Positions 16,884 to 25,153 of a stretch of DNA of 39,859 nucleotides are shown here, piece by piece. Origin of the DNA: an uncultured Porphyromonadaceae bacterium (lineage in GTDB: Bacteria; Bacteroidota; Bacteroidia; Bacteroidales; UBA11471); contig UQOX01000023.1 in the NCBI GenBank assembly GCA_900542765.1, forward strand, positions 1-39,859. The letters run 5' to 3'. The notes under the pieces were generated by a model. The model did not search any database and was not told the DNA's origin. It worked only from the letters and a program-made list of their open reading frames with translations. How positions within the stretch are numbered: the first letter of the stretch is position 1; each line of letters starts with the position of its first letter. Made by a program: the position numbers and the translations under genes.

Positions 16884-18071
16884 ATGACCCTCATGACACA
16901 AACATTACCCGACCAACAAAATTCCCGCATTTTCATATTACTCTTCATGAGCATGTTGTCGGCATTCGGTCCCTTTGTCACCGATTTCTACCTGCCGGCA
17001 CTTCCCCAACTCGTCAACAATTTCGACACGACCACCTCGTTGGTACAACTCACCCTCACATTCAGCATGTTGGGGCTGGCCACAGGGCAGATGATTATCG
17101 GCCCGCTCAGCGACAAGCTGGGCCGTCGCACCCCCCTCATCATCTCATTGATATTGTTTGTCATATCGACCGTGGCCTGCCTGTATGCCAACGATATACA
17201 CACATTTATCGTGTGCCGCCTCATACAGGGTTTTGCCGCAGCCGGAGGGCTTGTCATCTCACGCTCCATCGTCACCGACCTCTATGCCGGCAACGCACTG
17301 GCCCGCACCTTCTCCCTCATGGCCGCCATCAACGGCATTGCGCCGGTAGGTGCGCCGGTATTGGGTGGCATCATGCTCGAATGGACCGACTGGCGGGGCA
17401 TCTTCATCATATTGCTGGCCATCGGCATCATTCTCACCCTCATCAGTTTCGGACAGAAAGAGACCCTCTTGCCCGAGAATCGTTTCCAGGGAGGCATTCT
17501 GTCGACATTCACGCAACTTGTTCCCGTGCTGCGCAACCGGCAGTTTACCTTCTATCTGCTCATACAAACCTTCGCCATGGGGGTTTTGTTCAGTTACATC
17601 GCCGCTTCGCCATTCATATTCCAGCAACACTACGAAATCAGCCCCATGCTTTACAGCATCTGTTTCGGCTTGAATGCCTTTGCCATCATGATCGGGTCGA
17701 GCCTGCTCACCCCGAGGTTTTCCAGTGCTACCACAGCCCTGCGGGTGGGAGCCACGGTATTTTTTATCCTGGGACTGTGCGTGGCTGCCGCCCTTGTGGC
17801 CGACCTCTCTTTTGCCGTAGTGGAAGGGTTGCTGTTTGTGATGATGTTCTTCTTCGGCATGGTGATGCCCACCTCCACGGCCCTCGCTCTCGACCTCGAA
17901 CGCAAGAGTGCCGGTAATGCTTCGGCCTTGCTGGGATTTACGCAATTTCTTTTCGGCGGCATCGTTTCCCCGCTTACCGGTATGGGCAATATTCTCATAA
18001 CGACTGGTATCATCATTGCCCTTTGCTGCGGGGCGATGTATCTCTTCACCCGCATCGCCACACAAAAATAG
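16884..18071 (+). CDS. Bcr/CflA-type multidrug exporter (major facilitator superfamily)
   Basis: A 395-residue inner-membrane transporter with twelve hydrophobic helices. DFYLPALPQLV after helix 1 and GPLSDKLGRRTPLI (MFS motif A) between helices 2 and 3 are diagnostic of the Bcr/CflA drug:proton antiporters. CRLIQGFAAAGGLVISRSIVTDLY matches helix 4 of the family. Its likely role is proton-driven efflux of drugs or dipeptides; the substrate is not readable. The ATG at 16884 is used; one three codons later (16893) is equally plausible. The upstream region has only weak promoter-like sequence (GAATTTTG at 16863-16870). Confidence 0.92.
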   Translation: MTLMTQTLPDQQNSRIFILLFMSMLSAFGPFVTDFYLPALPQLVNNFDTTTSLVQLTLTFSMLGLATGQMIIGPLSDKLGRRTPLIISLILFVISTVACLYANDIHTFIVCRLIQGFAAAGGLVISRSIVTDLYAGNALARTFSLMAAINGIAPVGAPVLGGIMLEWTDWRGIFIILLAIGIILTLISFGQKETLLPENRFQGGILSTFTQLVPVLRNRQFTFYLLIQTFAMGVLFSYIAASPFIFQQHYEISPMLYSICFGLNAFAIMIGSSLLTPRFSSATTALRVGATVFFILGLCVAAALVADLSFAVVEGLLFVMMFFFGMVMPTSTALALDLERKSAGNASALLGFTQFLFGGIVSPLTGMGNILITTGIIIALCCGAMYLFTRIATQK

Positions 18072-18110
18072 GTAACCCCGGCGATGATAAGACCTTATGT
18101 TATCTTATTG

Positions 18111-18142
18111 TTTGCAGATGTGTGAAAAAGATATTATTTTCG
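18111..18142 (+). promoter_or_regulatory. promoter of the AT-rich hypothetical gene
   Basis: TTTG (18111-18114), a 20-nt spacer and TATTTTCG (18135-18142) fit the Bacteroidetes promoter with one mismatch in the -7 box. The start would be near 18149, 20 nt before the ATG. Confidence 0.6.
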
Positions 18143-18168
18143 TACATCAAACTTAAATTTTTATACTC

Positions 18169-18828
18169 ATGAAAAAAACATTTCTACTCACCATCATTTT
18201 TTCAATTTCAATACTTCCCATCTTCGCTCAAAAACAAGATTCATTAAGCATAGAAGAAAAAATATACACAGAACTTACAGACCTCATATATGATCATACC
18301 TGTAAATCCTACATAACCAAAAAAGAATATAAAAAGAAATATGGGAAATGGTTCTTCCGTGATGTGAACCGTCTATCCAAAACAATACAAAACGCGCCAA
18401 AGTACACGCAAGAACAATTTTTGAAGGCTGTGTATTTACATCAAAACTCCATCGCAAAAAACTATGAAACAATACAGTTATTAAAACGGAAAAACCTCAA
18501 ATTCAAACGATGGGGAGCAACAATATTAGGGGCATCTCTTGGCGGCGATTTGATTGCGACTATCATCATCAGTAAGAAAAAAGATGTAGAAATTAGCTAT
18601 ACAATGAATGATAAAGGAAAACCTTCGGCCATAACAACCCGAACATTTAACAAAGCAAAAGCCTACCGAATAACCCAATATATATGCAGCGCAGGAGCTA
18701 TAACAGGTATAGCCCTGCTCATACGTTATGGGAATAATGTTCGCCACTATGACCCAGGATTCAGTTTAGCAAAAGAACTTTACATACAAGAATGCGGGCT
18801 CGGAATAGCCCTCACAAAAAAGTTCTAA
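18169..18828 (+). CDS. hypothetical secreted protein, AT-rich
   Basis: A 219-residue protein I do not recognise. It has a clear signal peptide (MKKTFLLTIIFSISILPIFAQ), then a charged, Lys/Tyr-rich helical region, then two hydrophobic stretches (about 115-135, WGATILGASLGGDLIATIII; about 167-185, ICSAGAITGIALLIRYG), and it ends in phenylalanine. It could be a small envelope or membrane protein. Its base composition is far more AT-rich than every neighbour, with many AAA, ATA and TTA codons, which suggests recent acquisition or weak selection. It has its own promoter and is followed by the hairpin shared with tRNA-Cys, so it forms a single-gene unit. Confidence 0.7.
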   Translation: MKKTFLLTIIFSISILPIFAQKQDSLSIEEKIYTELTDLIYDHTCKSYITKKEYKKKYGKWFFRDVNRLSKTIQNAPKYTQEQFLKAVYLHQNSIAKNYETIQLLKRKNLKFKRWGATILGASLGGDLIATIIISKKKDVEISYTMNDKGKPSAITTRTFNKAKAYRITQYICSAGAITGIALLIRYGNNVRHYDPGFSLAKELYIQECGLGIALTKKF

Positions 18829-18850
18829 TCATATAATCACAGAAAAACAC

Positions 18851-18884
18851 AGAAGGGCGCTCATCGTTTGATGAGCGCCCTTCT
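18851..18884. terminator. terminator of tRNA-Cys (and possibly of the hypothetical gene)
   Basis: A perfect 15-bp stem (18851-18865 with 18870-18884) has a GTTT loop. On the minus strand it is followed by the T-rich TGTGTTTTT, so it mainly ends the tRNA transcript. Confidence 0.88.
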
Positions 18885-18890
18885 GTTGTG

Positions 18891-18961
18891 AGGTTCCTAG
18901 CAGATTCGAACTGCTGTAAGTGGTTTTGCAGACCAGTGCCTAACCTCTCGGCCAAGGAACC
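18891..18961 (-). tRNA. tRNA-Cys (GCA)
   Basis: A 71-nt cloverleaf on the minus strand. The 7-bp acceptor stem is GGTTCCT/AGGAACC (18955-18961 with 18892-18898). The D arm contains AGAGGTTA, the anticodon loop CTGCAAA has anticodon GCA (complement of 18927-18929), and the T arm is AGCAG-TTCGAAT-CTGCT. The discriminator base is U, the identity base for cysteine tRNA. The outermost pair of the anticodon stem is a C-C mismatch. CCA is not encoded. Confidence 0.95.
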
Positions 18962-18978
18962 TTGTTGCTTTTGCGTGG

Positions 18979-19009
18979 CAAAGATAGAAGTTATTTTTTG
19001 ATTCTGCAA
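18979..19009 (-). promoter_or_regulatory. promoter of tRNA-Cys
   Basis: On the minus strand TTG (19007-19009), a 20-nt spacer and a consensus TATCTTTG (18979-18986) would start transcription about 11 nt before the tRNA. The -33 and part of the spacer lie inside the last codons of the upstream Cys-rich gene. Confidence 0.75.
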
Positions 19010-19209
19010 GCAGATGTGGCGTTTTTCTTTGCAATTTCTTCACGCCGGCCTTCACCCATGCTTCCATCACCACGACAGGAGGCCGATTTACAGCCTTGGC
19101 ACCCACAGTGACACGACGAAGATTTACCCTTTATCGCGCGAACGATATGGTACACGACATAAGCCGCAACGGCCACTCCTATGATAATAACGATTAATTG
19201 CTGTGCCAT
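18991..19209 (-). CDS. FeoB-associated Cys-rich membrane protein
   Basis: A 72-residue protein with one N-terminal membrane helix (about 4-24, LIVIIIGVAVAAYVVYHIVRAI). A cytoplasmic tail follows with SCHCGCQGCKSASC, the spacing seen in the small Cys-rich proteins that accompany FeoB. It may bind iron or help FeoB, perhaps in the way FeoC does in other bacteria (inference). The start is the ATG at 19209, 2 nt after the feoB stop, giving tight translational coupling; a GTG at 19215 is a less likely alternative. Confidence 0.85.
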   Translation of the reverse strand: MAQQLIVIIIGVAVAAYVVYHIVRAIKGKSSSCHCGCQGCKSASCRGDGSMGEGRREEIAKKNATSACRIKK

Positions 19210-19211
19210 AA

Positions 19212-21602
19212 TCACACAAATAATTTACCGATGTTGAACACCAAAAACGCGACCACCCAGGCAAATGCCGTATTGTAGACGATGGAGAAAATACCCCACC
19301 CCCAACTTCCCGTCTCCTTGACAATGGCGGCAATGCTGGCCAGACAGGGGAAATACAACAGCACAAAAATCAAAAAAGAGATTGCCACCAGCGGCGTGAA
19401 GTCGGGAGAACCGGTTTCGGGATTGTTTGCCGTCAGCCTCTCGCGCAACGAAGCGTCGTCTTCTGCCAAATCCGGGTCACCGGCATACAACACGCCAATG
19501 GTACTGACGACGATTTCTTTGGCGGCGACTCCCGACAAGAGGGCGATGTCGACTTTCCAATTAAAACCGAGCGGCTCCATGACCGGCTCGACAAGTTGTC
19601 CCAGCCTTCCCAAGTAAGAATTTTTCTGCTGCACGGCCGCGGTTTCGGTCACCCCTGTCACCGGGTCGACCTGCGGACGAGGATAATAGCTCAAAAACCA
19701 AACGACCACGGCAGCGACCAAAATAACACCACCCATCTTGCGCAGATATTGTTCGGCCTTGTCCCACATGTGACGCATGGTGGCCTTCATCGTCGGTACC
19801 CGGTAAGGTGGCAGTTCCATGACAAAAGGGGTCTCGTCTTTCTTGAAATAAAAACGGCGGAGCAGGCGGGCCGTGAGTATGGCGGCCAGTATTCCCACGA
19901 CATAGAGTCCCAAGAACACAAAACTGGCGTAGGCCGAGAAGAAGGTGCCGATAATCAGCACATAGACCGGCAAACGGGCACTGCACGACATGAAGGGATT
20001 GATGAGTATCGTGATGATGCGACTACTGCGGCTCTCGATGGTGCGCGTGGCCATGATGGCCGGCACATTGCAACCAAAACCCATGATAAGGGGGATAAAC
20101 GACTTCCCATGCAATCCCACCTTGTGCATGATTTTGTCCATGATAAAGGCAGCCCGCGCCATATAGCCCGAGTCTTCCATGAAAGAGATGAAGAGATAGA
20201 GTATGAGTATGTTGGGCAGGAAGACGATGACGCTGCCCACACCGCCTATCACACCATCGATGAGCAAATCTTTGAGAGGGCCCGGCGACATGAACCGCTC
20301 GATAAAGCCGCCCAACGCGTTCACGCCCGACTCTATCCACTCCATGGGATAGGCACCGAGCACAAAGGTCGCTTCGAACATGACCCACATCAAGAAAAGG
20401 AATATGGGAAACCCGTAAATCTTGTGGGTCACCAACGAATCGATGAGACGCGTGGTCTTAAACTCATTTCGTTTGCCGGGTACAAGGGTTTCGTGCAGAG
20501 CCCCCGAGATAAAACCGTACTTTTCATTGGCAACGGCCGCCTCGACACTTTCGCCGAGCGTGTCCTCGATACGCTTGCCTTCTTTGTCGCGCAAGGCAAT
20601 CCAATGTGCATAAGAGGGTTCATTCGACAAAATGTGTTCCATCTCCTTGTCGCGTTCGAGCAATTTGATGGCCAAATATCGGGGCGAAAGCGAGTAGACT
20701 TCCCGGGCCTCTTTCTTGATGGCGTCTTTAATTTGGGAAATACTCTCTTCAAGCAGTGTTCCGTGATTGACATGTATATGCCGCACGACCGGGTCTTCGC
20801 GCTCATAGACCCGTATGATGGTGTCAAAAAGCGTATCGAGGCCCCAGCCGGTGCGCGAAATGGTCGGCACCATGGGGACACCGAGCATCTTCCCGAGCAT
20901 TTCGTAGTCGAAACGGTCGCCACTGGCCTCCAACTCATCATACATGTTGAGGGCCACCACCATGCGGAGGTCCATATCGATGAGCTCGGTAGTAAGGAAG
21001 AGGTTGCGTTCGAGATTGGAAGCCACCACGACGTTTACCACCACATCGGGTTGCTTCTCGACGATGTGACGCCGCACATAGAGCTCCTCGGGCGTGTAGG
21101 CCGAAAGGGAATATGTGCCCGGCAAATCACAGATATTGAAACGGTAGCCCTTATAGTCGAAATGGCCCTGCTTGGCATCGACCGTCACGCCGCTATAATT
21201 GCCCACATGTTCGTGCGCCCCCGAAGCGACGTTGAAGAGAGAGGTCTTGCCGCAATTGGGATTGCCCACCAACGCAATGTTTATCACCTTGCTCGACCTG
21301 TCGGCGGCCTTCTGCATCTGCATCTCCTCATCGACTATGAGTTCGCCGGCACCGACCGGCAGTTCGGTACGAGCCTCTTCGAGGGTCATTACCTCGATGA
21401 GTGCGGCTTCGCTACGGCGCAGCGACACCTCATAGTCGAGAATCTTATATTTTACAGGATCCTTCAAAGGGGCATTGAGCAAGACCTTCACCTTCTTGCC
21501 CCGTACAAAACCCATTTCGATGATACGCTTGCAGAATGCACCGTAACCCAGCACTTTCACGATAACAACTTCTTGACCGGTGGGAACTTCGGAGAGCCGC
21601 AT
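19212..21602 (-). CDS. feoB: fused FeoA-FeoB ferrous iron transporter
   Basis: A 796-residue inner-membrane Fe(II) importer. Residues 1-75 are a FeoA SH3-like domain (MRLSEVPTGQEVVIVKVLGYG). A linker leads to the FeoB G domain: P-loop GNPNCGKTS (113-121), switch regions ending in DLPG (159-162), and NMYDE as the specificity motif. A helical switch domain and the membrane part follow, with the paired Gate motifs GCNVPAIMATRTIESR and PFMSCSARLPVYV. The FeoA-FeoB fusion is the usual arrangement in Bacteroidetes. The start is the ATG at 21602, where the FeoA domain begins and an AGAGGAA lies 7 nt upstream; the frame extends 27 codons further without family resemblance. No clear promoter or iron box was found in 21603-21810. 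Confidence 0.96.
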   Translation of the reverse strand: MRLSEVPTGQEVVIVKVLGYGAFCKRIIEMGFVRGKKVKVLLNAPLKDPVKYKILDYEVSLRRSEAALIEVMTLEEARTELPVGAGELIVDEEMQMQKAADRSSKVINIALVGNPNCGKTSLFNVASGAHEHVGNYSGVTVDAKQGHFDYKGYRFNICDLPGTYSLSAYTPEELYVRRHIVEKQPDVVVNVVVASNLERNLFLTTELIDMDLRMVVALNMYDELEASGDRFDYEMLGKMLGVPMVPTISRTGWGLDTLFDTIIRVYEREDPVVRHIHVNHGTLLEESISQIKDAIKKEAREVYSLSPRYLAIKLLERDKEMEHILSNEPSYAHWIALRDKEGKRIEDTLGESVEAAVANEKYGFISGALHETLVPGKRNEFKTTRLIDSLVTHKIYGFPIFLFLMWVMFEATFVLGAYPMEWIESGVNALGGFIERFMSPGPLKDLLIDGVIGGVGSVIVFLPNILILYLFISFMEDSGYMARAAFIMDKIMHKVGLHGKSFIPLIMGFGCNVPAIMATRTIESRSSRIITILINPFMSCSARLPVYVLIIGTFFSAYASFVFLGLYVVGILAAILTARLLRRFYFKKDETPFVMELPPYRVPTMKATMRHMWDKAEQYLRKMGGVILVAAVVVWFLSYYPRPQVDPVTGVTETAAVQQKNSYLGRLGQLVEPVMEPLGFNWKVDIALLSGVAAKEIVVSTIGVLYAGDPDLAEDDASLRERLTANNPETGSPDFTPLVAISFLIFVLLYFPCLASIAAIVKETGSWGWGIFSIVYNTAFAWVVAFLVFNIGKLFV

Positions 21603-21810
21603 AGATTTTCCTCTTTTTATGATGTTGACAAATTCTCCACAAAAGTCGTTATTTATTTTCATTCTACATAATAATCCGTCCATTTTATTTATACGGAATA
21701 TAAATAATCGGCCCGATCTTTCATTTTTAGCATTATTTAAGCAAAAATCATTTACACAGCCAAAACACTTTTACATCTTTGATTATTTATTATCTTTTTA
21801 TACTACTACC

Positions 21811-22426
21811 ATGAAAAAATTTCTTCTCATTGCAAGCCTCATCTTGCTATCACAAGTAAATCGAGCTGCCGCCCCGGCCGAAACAACGACCCGTACGGAC
21901 ACAATACCCTCCTATTCGGGGACAATTCCCGTCATGTTCATCATGACCGCTGACAGCGTTCCCATTGTTTCGAAAGAAGATTATGTCGATGCGACCTATT
22001 ACCTCGAAACATTCGGTATCGAAGGTTATGAACCTTTCGGGACAAAAGAGGAACAACTTCCGCTCGAAATCAGAGGGCGCGGAAATTCTTCCTGGACCAA
22101 TGCCGACAAAAAGCCCTACAAACTGAAACTCGGCTCCAAAACGCCCCTCATGGGCATGCCCAAGAGCAAGCACTTCGTTCTCCTGGCCGAGGTCGGCACA
22201 TACACTCAATTCCTGTCCGAAACGGCAGGCATGGAGTTGGGACGCATGATTCAACTCCAATCAAGCAATAACAAAAGCCACGGCGTCTGATGTCACGGGG
22301 CGCAACTACTCGCTGAAACAGGTCGGCGACAATATCTTTGAAATGCCCCAACAACTGCATTTCTGCATCATGACGTTCACCACCGATGACGGTCGCACGA
22401 TTTCCATCAAACAGATTATCCAATAG
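21811..22426 (+). pseudogene. CotH-kinase-like gene with internal deletion and frameshift
   Basis: The first 159 codons (21811-22290) encode a signal peptide and the N-terminal part of a Bacteroidetes CotH-family protein. They include VPIVSKEDYVDATYYLETFG, LPLEIRGRGNSSWTNADKKPYKLKLG and LMGMPKSKHFVLLAE. The family then continues for several hundred residues of kinase-like domain. Here the sequence jumps at about 22256-22272 into a different frame that encodes a typical secreted-protein tail (TKATASDVTGRNYSLKQVG to DDGRTISIKQIIQ), ending at TAG 22424-22426. The middle of the gene is missing and the two ends are out of frame. The N-terminal piece stops 21 nt past the junction at 22290. A proper terminator follows, so the locus was once intact. 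Confidence 0.8.
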
Positions 22427-22446
22427 CCGAGACGTTACACCCTTTC

Positions 22447-22476
22447 AAAGCCTCCTTCGTAAAAGGAGGTTTTTTT
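22447..22476 (+). terminator. terminator of the CotH-like locus
   Basis: The stem CCTCCTT/AAGGAGG (22451-22457 with 22463-22469) is extended by AAAG/TTTT pairs, has a 5-nt loop and is followed by a run of T. The remaining gap to 22670 holds the GH28 promoter. Confidence 0.88.
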
Positions 22477-22586
22477 ATGTATAATCCATACTTCACAATA
22501 GGGGTGGCAGAAAACAAATTATCCTTAAAAACTCAAATCGGTCGATAAATAGGCAAGAAAAGTTTCTGTTTTACATATATTCTCCC

Positions 22587-22594
22587 TATTTTTG
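22587..22594 (+). promoter_or_regulatory. -7 box of the GH28 gene
   Basis: TATTTTTG fits the consensus. TTTC at 22563-22566 is 20 nt upstream, a weak -33. The leader would be about 70 nt. Confidence 0.55.
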
Positions 22595-22670
22595 TAATGC
22601 TTAAAAACAAGGCGCCATCGTCCCAAAAGTTCTTCAAAAACAGCTTTATCCATTTATTCAACCCAATACC

Positions 22671-24245
22671 ATGAAAAAAGCCCTATTTCTCACAGCGACA
22701 CTTTTCTTCTTTACCCAACTCGTCTCTGCCGCCCTCGACGTCCGCTCCTTCGGAGCCAAAGGCGACGGACAGACCCTCGACACCCGGGCCATACAGGCTG
22801 CCATCGACTCGGCCTCGGCCTGCGGCGGAGAAACCGTTGTCCTCACCCCCGGCAAATACCTGAGCGGTACCCTCGTCCTGAAAAGCAACGTAACCCTGCA
22901 CATCGAACGAGGAGCCACGCTGTTGGGGAGCACACAATTCAGCGATTACCCGGCGTATGAGTCGAGCTACATCTCCCATATCAAACGATATTCCAACCGT
23001 TCGCTCATCTTCGCCGAAAAGGTCGAGAACATAACGATTTGCGGCGAAGGCACCATCGACGGGCAAGGCTCCCTGGAAAACTATCCCGCCACCGAGACCG
23101 AGACCCTCATGGGCATCACCCGACGCCCCTACCTGCTGCGTGTCATCAGCTGCAAGAATGTCACACTCAACCACATACATTTGCGCAACTCCCCAGCATG
23201 GACCCAACATTACCTCGACTGCGAAAATGTCTTCATCGACGGCATCGACGTCTATAACCACGGCAACTACAACAACGACGGCATCGACATCGACAACTGC
23301 CGACAGGTGCGCATCGTCAACAGCCACTTCAACACCGACGACGACGCCATCTGCTTCAAGACGACCAATGCCACGGGTCGGTGCGAAAACGTGGTGGTGG
23401 CCAACTGCGTCATTGCCGCCAACTGCAACGCCATGAAGTGGGGCAGCGAAACCAACGGCGGATTCCGCAACTTCACGATTACCAACTGTGTCTTCTGCCG
23501 CGCCGACGAACCCACGATTTACGACCGTCCCCACCGCACGCTCGGCGGACTTGCCATCGAAACGGTCGACGGCGCTCTGCTCGAAAACTTCAACATCAGC
23601 AACATCTCGATGTATGGGGTAATGACCCCGCTCTTCATTCGACTGGCCAACCGCGGACGCAACTATTACGACGGCGGTCCCTCCCAACCGGCAGGAACCC
23701 TGCGCAACGTGCACATAAACAACCTCACCGCCACCATGCACGGGTTGGTGACCAGCTCCATTACCGGCCTTGAAGGGCACCCGGTCGAAAACGTCACCCT
23801 CACCAACGTGCATCTGATATGCGACGGCGGCGGCTCGGCCGAACATGCCCAAAACCGCAACTTGCCCGAACGCGAAAAGGAATATCCCGAGACCCTCATC
23901 TTTGCCGATGCCCCCGCCTCGGGCCTCTATGTAAAAAATGCCCAAGGTCTGCGCATACAAAACTTATGTCTCGAAGTGCGGCAAGCCGACCCACGCGCGT
24001 TGCTCTTCATCGAACAGACCGACGATGCCGTTCTCGACGGCATCACACTCATCAACCCGGCCGCATCGTCCCAGCTCATTCTGCGCAACAACAGCGACAT
24101 ACTTGTCGAGAAACTGAGAGAGCCCGGCAAGGAAACGGCCGATGGAATCACCATAGAAGGCAACGACAACCGGAATATCGACATCGAGAAAAACTGTCCG
24201 GTGCGATTTGCCGACCAAGCTACCAAGAAATGTTTACTCAAATAG
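22671..24245 (+). CDS. glycoside hydrolase family 28 (polygalacturonase-like)
   Basis: A 524-residue secreted enzyme with a signal peptide ending near VSA (residue 20). Residues 22-60 (LDVRSFGAKGDGQTLDTRAIQAAIDSA) start a right-handed parallel beta-helix of the GH28/pectate-lyase superfamily. The acidic motifs NDGIDID (202-208) and TDDDAICFK (222-230) supply the catalytic aspartates. The usual GHG motif is replaced by NAMKWGSETNGG, as in many Bacteroidetes members. It should hydrolyse galacturonic-acid-containing glycans such as pectin; exact linkage cannot be told. It is followed by a Sel1 gene after 7 nt and then by a PL1 lyase, suggesting a small pectin-degradation unit. No SusC/SusD pair lies nearby. 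Confidence 0.9.
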   Translation: MKKALFLTATLFFFTQLVSAALDVRSFGAKGDGQTLDTRAIQAAIDSASACGGETVVLTPGKYLSGTLVLKSNVTLHIERGATLLGSTQFSDYPAYESSYISHIKRYSNRSLIFAEKVENITICGEGTIDGQGSLENYPATETETLMGITRRPYLLRVISCKNVTLNHIHLRNSPAWTQHYLDCENVFIDGIDVYNHGNYNNDGIDIDNCRQVRIVNSHFNTDDDAICFKTTNATGRCENVVVANCVIAANCNAMKWGSETNGGFRNFTITNCVFCRADEPTIYDRPHRTLGGLAIETVDGALLENFNISNISMYGVMTPLFIRLANRGRNYYDGGPSQPAGTLRNVHINNLTATMHGLVTSSITGLEGHPVENVTLTNVHLICDGGGSAEHAQNRNLPEREKEYPETLIFADAPASGLYVKNAQGLRIQNLCLEVRQADPRALLFIEQTDDAVLDGITLINPAASSQLILRNNSDILVEKLREPGKETADGITIEGNDNRNIDIEKNCPVRFADQATKKCLLK

Positions 24246-24252
24246 TCGCATT

Positions 24253-25053
24253 ATGACAAAATCGTCGTTCTCATCGTGGGCAGCCGGCCTCCTTCTCCTC
24301 GGCACCCTGCTCTTTGCTGGCACGGTGGCAGCCCAGGAGCCGGCCATCGGCGAATTGACCCGCAAAGGCGAAGAGGCATACCTCGCCAAGAAATACAAAA
24401 CCGCCGTCGAATATTTCACAACGGCGGCAGAGCAAGGCGATGCCCAGGCTCAATACCGGCTGGGGGAATGCTACTACTTCAAAAGAGGAGTCAAGCGCAA
24501 CTACAAAAAGGCCGTCGACTGGTGTGAGAAAGCCGCCGAAGAAGGAATAGGCGGGGCACAATACATTCTCGGAGCCTGCCATTTCAAGGGAAAAGGCACG
24601 GAAAAAGACTTGGATAAAGCATTCCTTTGGTTTACGAAAGCCGCCCAAAACGGGATTGTCCAGGCACAAAAGGAGGTCGGTTCATGCTACGCCAACGGTT
24701 GGGGTACCGAAGTCAACGACTCGCTGGCCGCGCAATGGTTCGAAGTCGCCGCCAAACAAGGGGAAGCCGAAGCCCAATTCATACTCGGAGCCTGCTATTA
24801 CGACGGGAAAGGCGTCGAGAAGAATCTCGAAAAAGCCTTCTTTTGGTATCGAAAAGCCGCTTATCAGGATTTGGCCGAAGCCCAATACTTCCTGGGCATG
24901 TGCTACTACTCGGGCGAAGGAGTGGAGCAAGACAACACCCAATCGGCACACTGGTTGCACAAAGCCCTCGAAAACGGGTTGGACGGAGACCGTGGCACCT
25001 TGGCCCGAGACATGATAAGACGCATCGAGCGCCCCTCCTCCACACTCCGATGA
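24253..25053 (+). CDS. secreted Sel1-repeat protein
   Basis: A 266-residue protein with a signal peptide (to about residue 27, TVAAQ) and roughly six Sel1-type repeats of 36 residues. Examples are GDAQAQYRLGECYYFKRGVKRNYKKAVDWCEKAAEEG and GEAEAQFILGACYYDGKGVEKNLEKAFFWYRKAAYQD. Sel1 repeats form helical scaffolds that bind other proteins. The start at 24253 follows the GH28 stop by 7 nt, so it is translationally linked to the GH28 gene; the frame upstream overlaps GH28 and lacks a signal peptide. Its partner is unknown. Its place between two pectin enzymes hints at an assembly or anchoring role, which is inference. Confidence 0.88.
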   Translation: MTKSSFSSWAAGLLLLGTLLFAGTVAAQEPAIGELTRKGEEAYLAKKYKTAVEYFTTAAEQGDAQAQYRLGECYYFKRGVKRNYKKAVDWCEKAAEEGIGGAQYILGACHFKGKGTEKDLDKAFLWFTKAAQNGIVQAQKEVGSCYANGWGTEVNDSLAAQWFEVAAKQGEAEAQFILGACYYDGKGVEKNLEKAFFWYRKAAYQDLAEAQYFLGMCYYSGEGVEQDNTQSAHWLHKALENGLDGDRGTLARDMIRRIERPSSTLR

Positions 25054-25153
25054 CTGAGGTGGCAAGCACCGGTAATCATCACCAGTGCGACGACCGGAAC
25101 CGGCTTCCTGCCATTCCACGTTATAATAATAAGAAGAACCTCACTCTATTTTT

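Noticed and set aside
19596..21671. 691-codon open frame on the plus strand
   Set aside because: Antisense to the intact feoAB gene; no domain, no promoter or ribosome site.
21603..21810. Possible iron-responsive (Fur) box upstream of feoAB
   Set aside because: The region is AT-rich with short palindromic stretches, but none resembles a Fur site closely enough to call.
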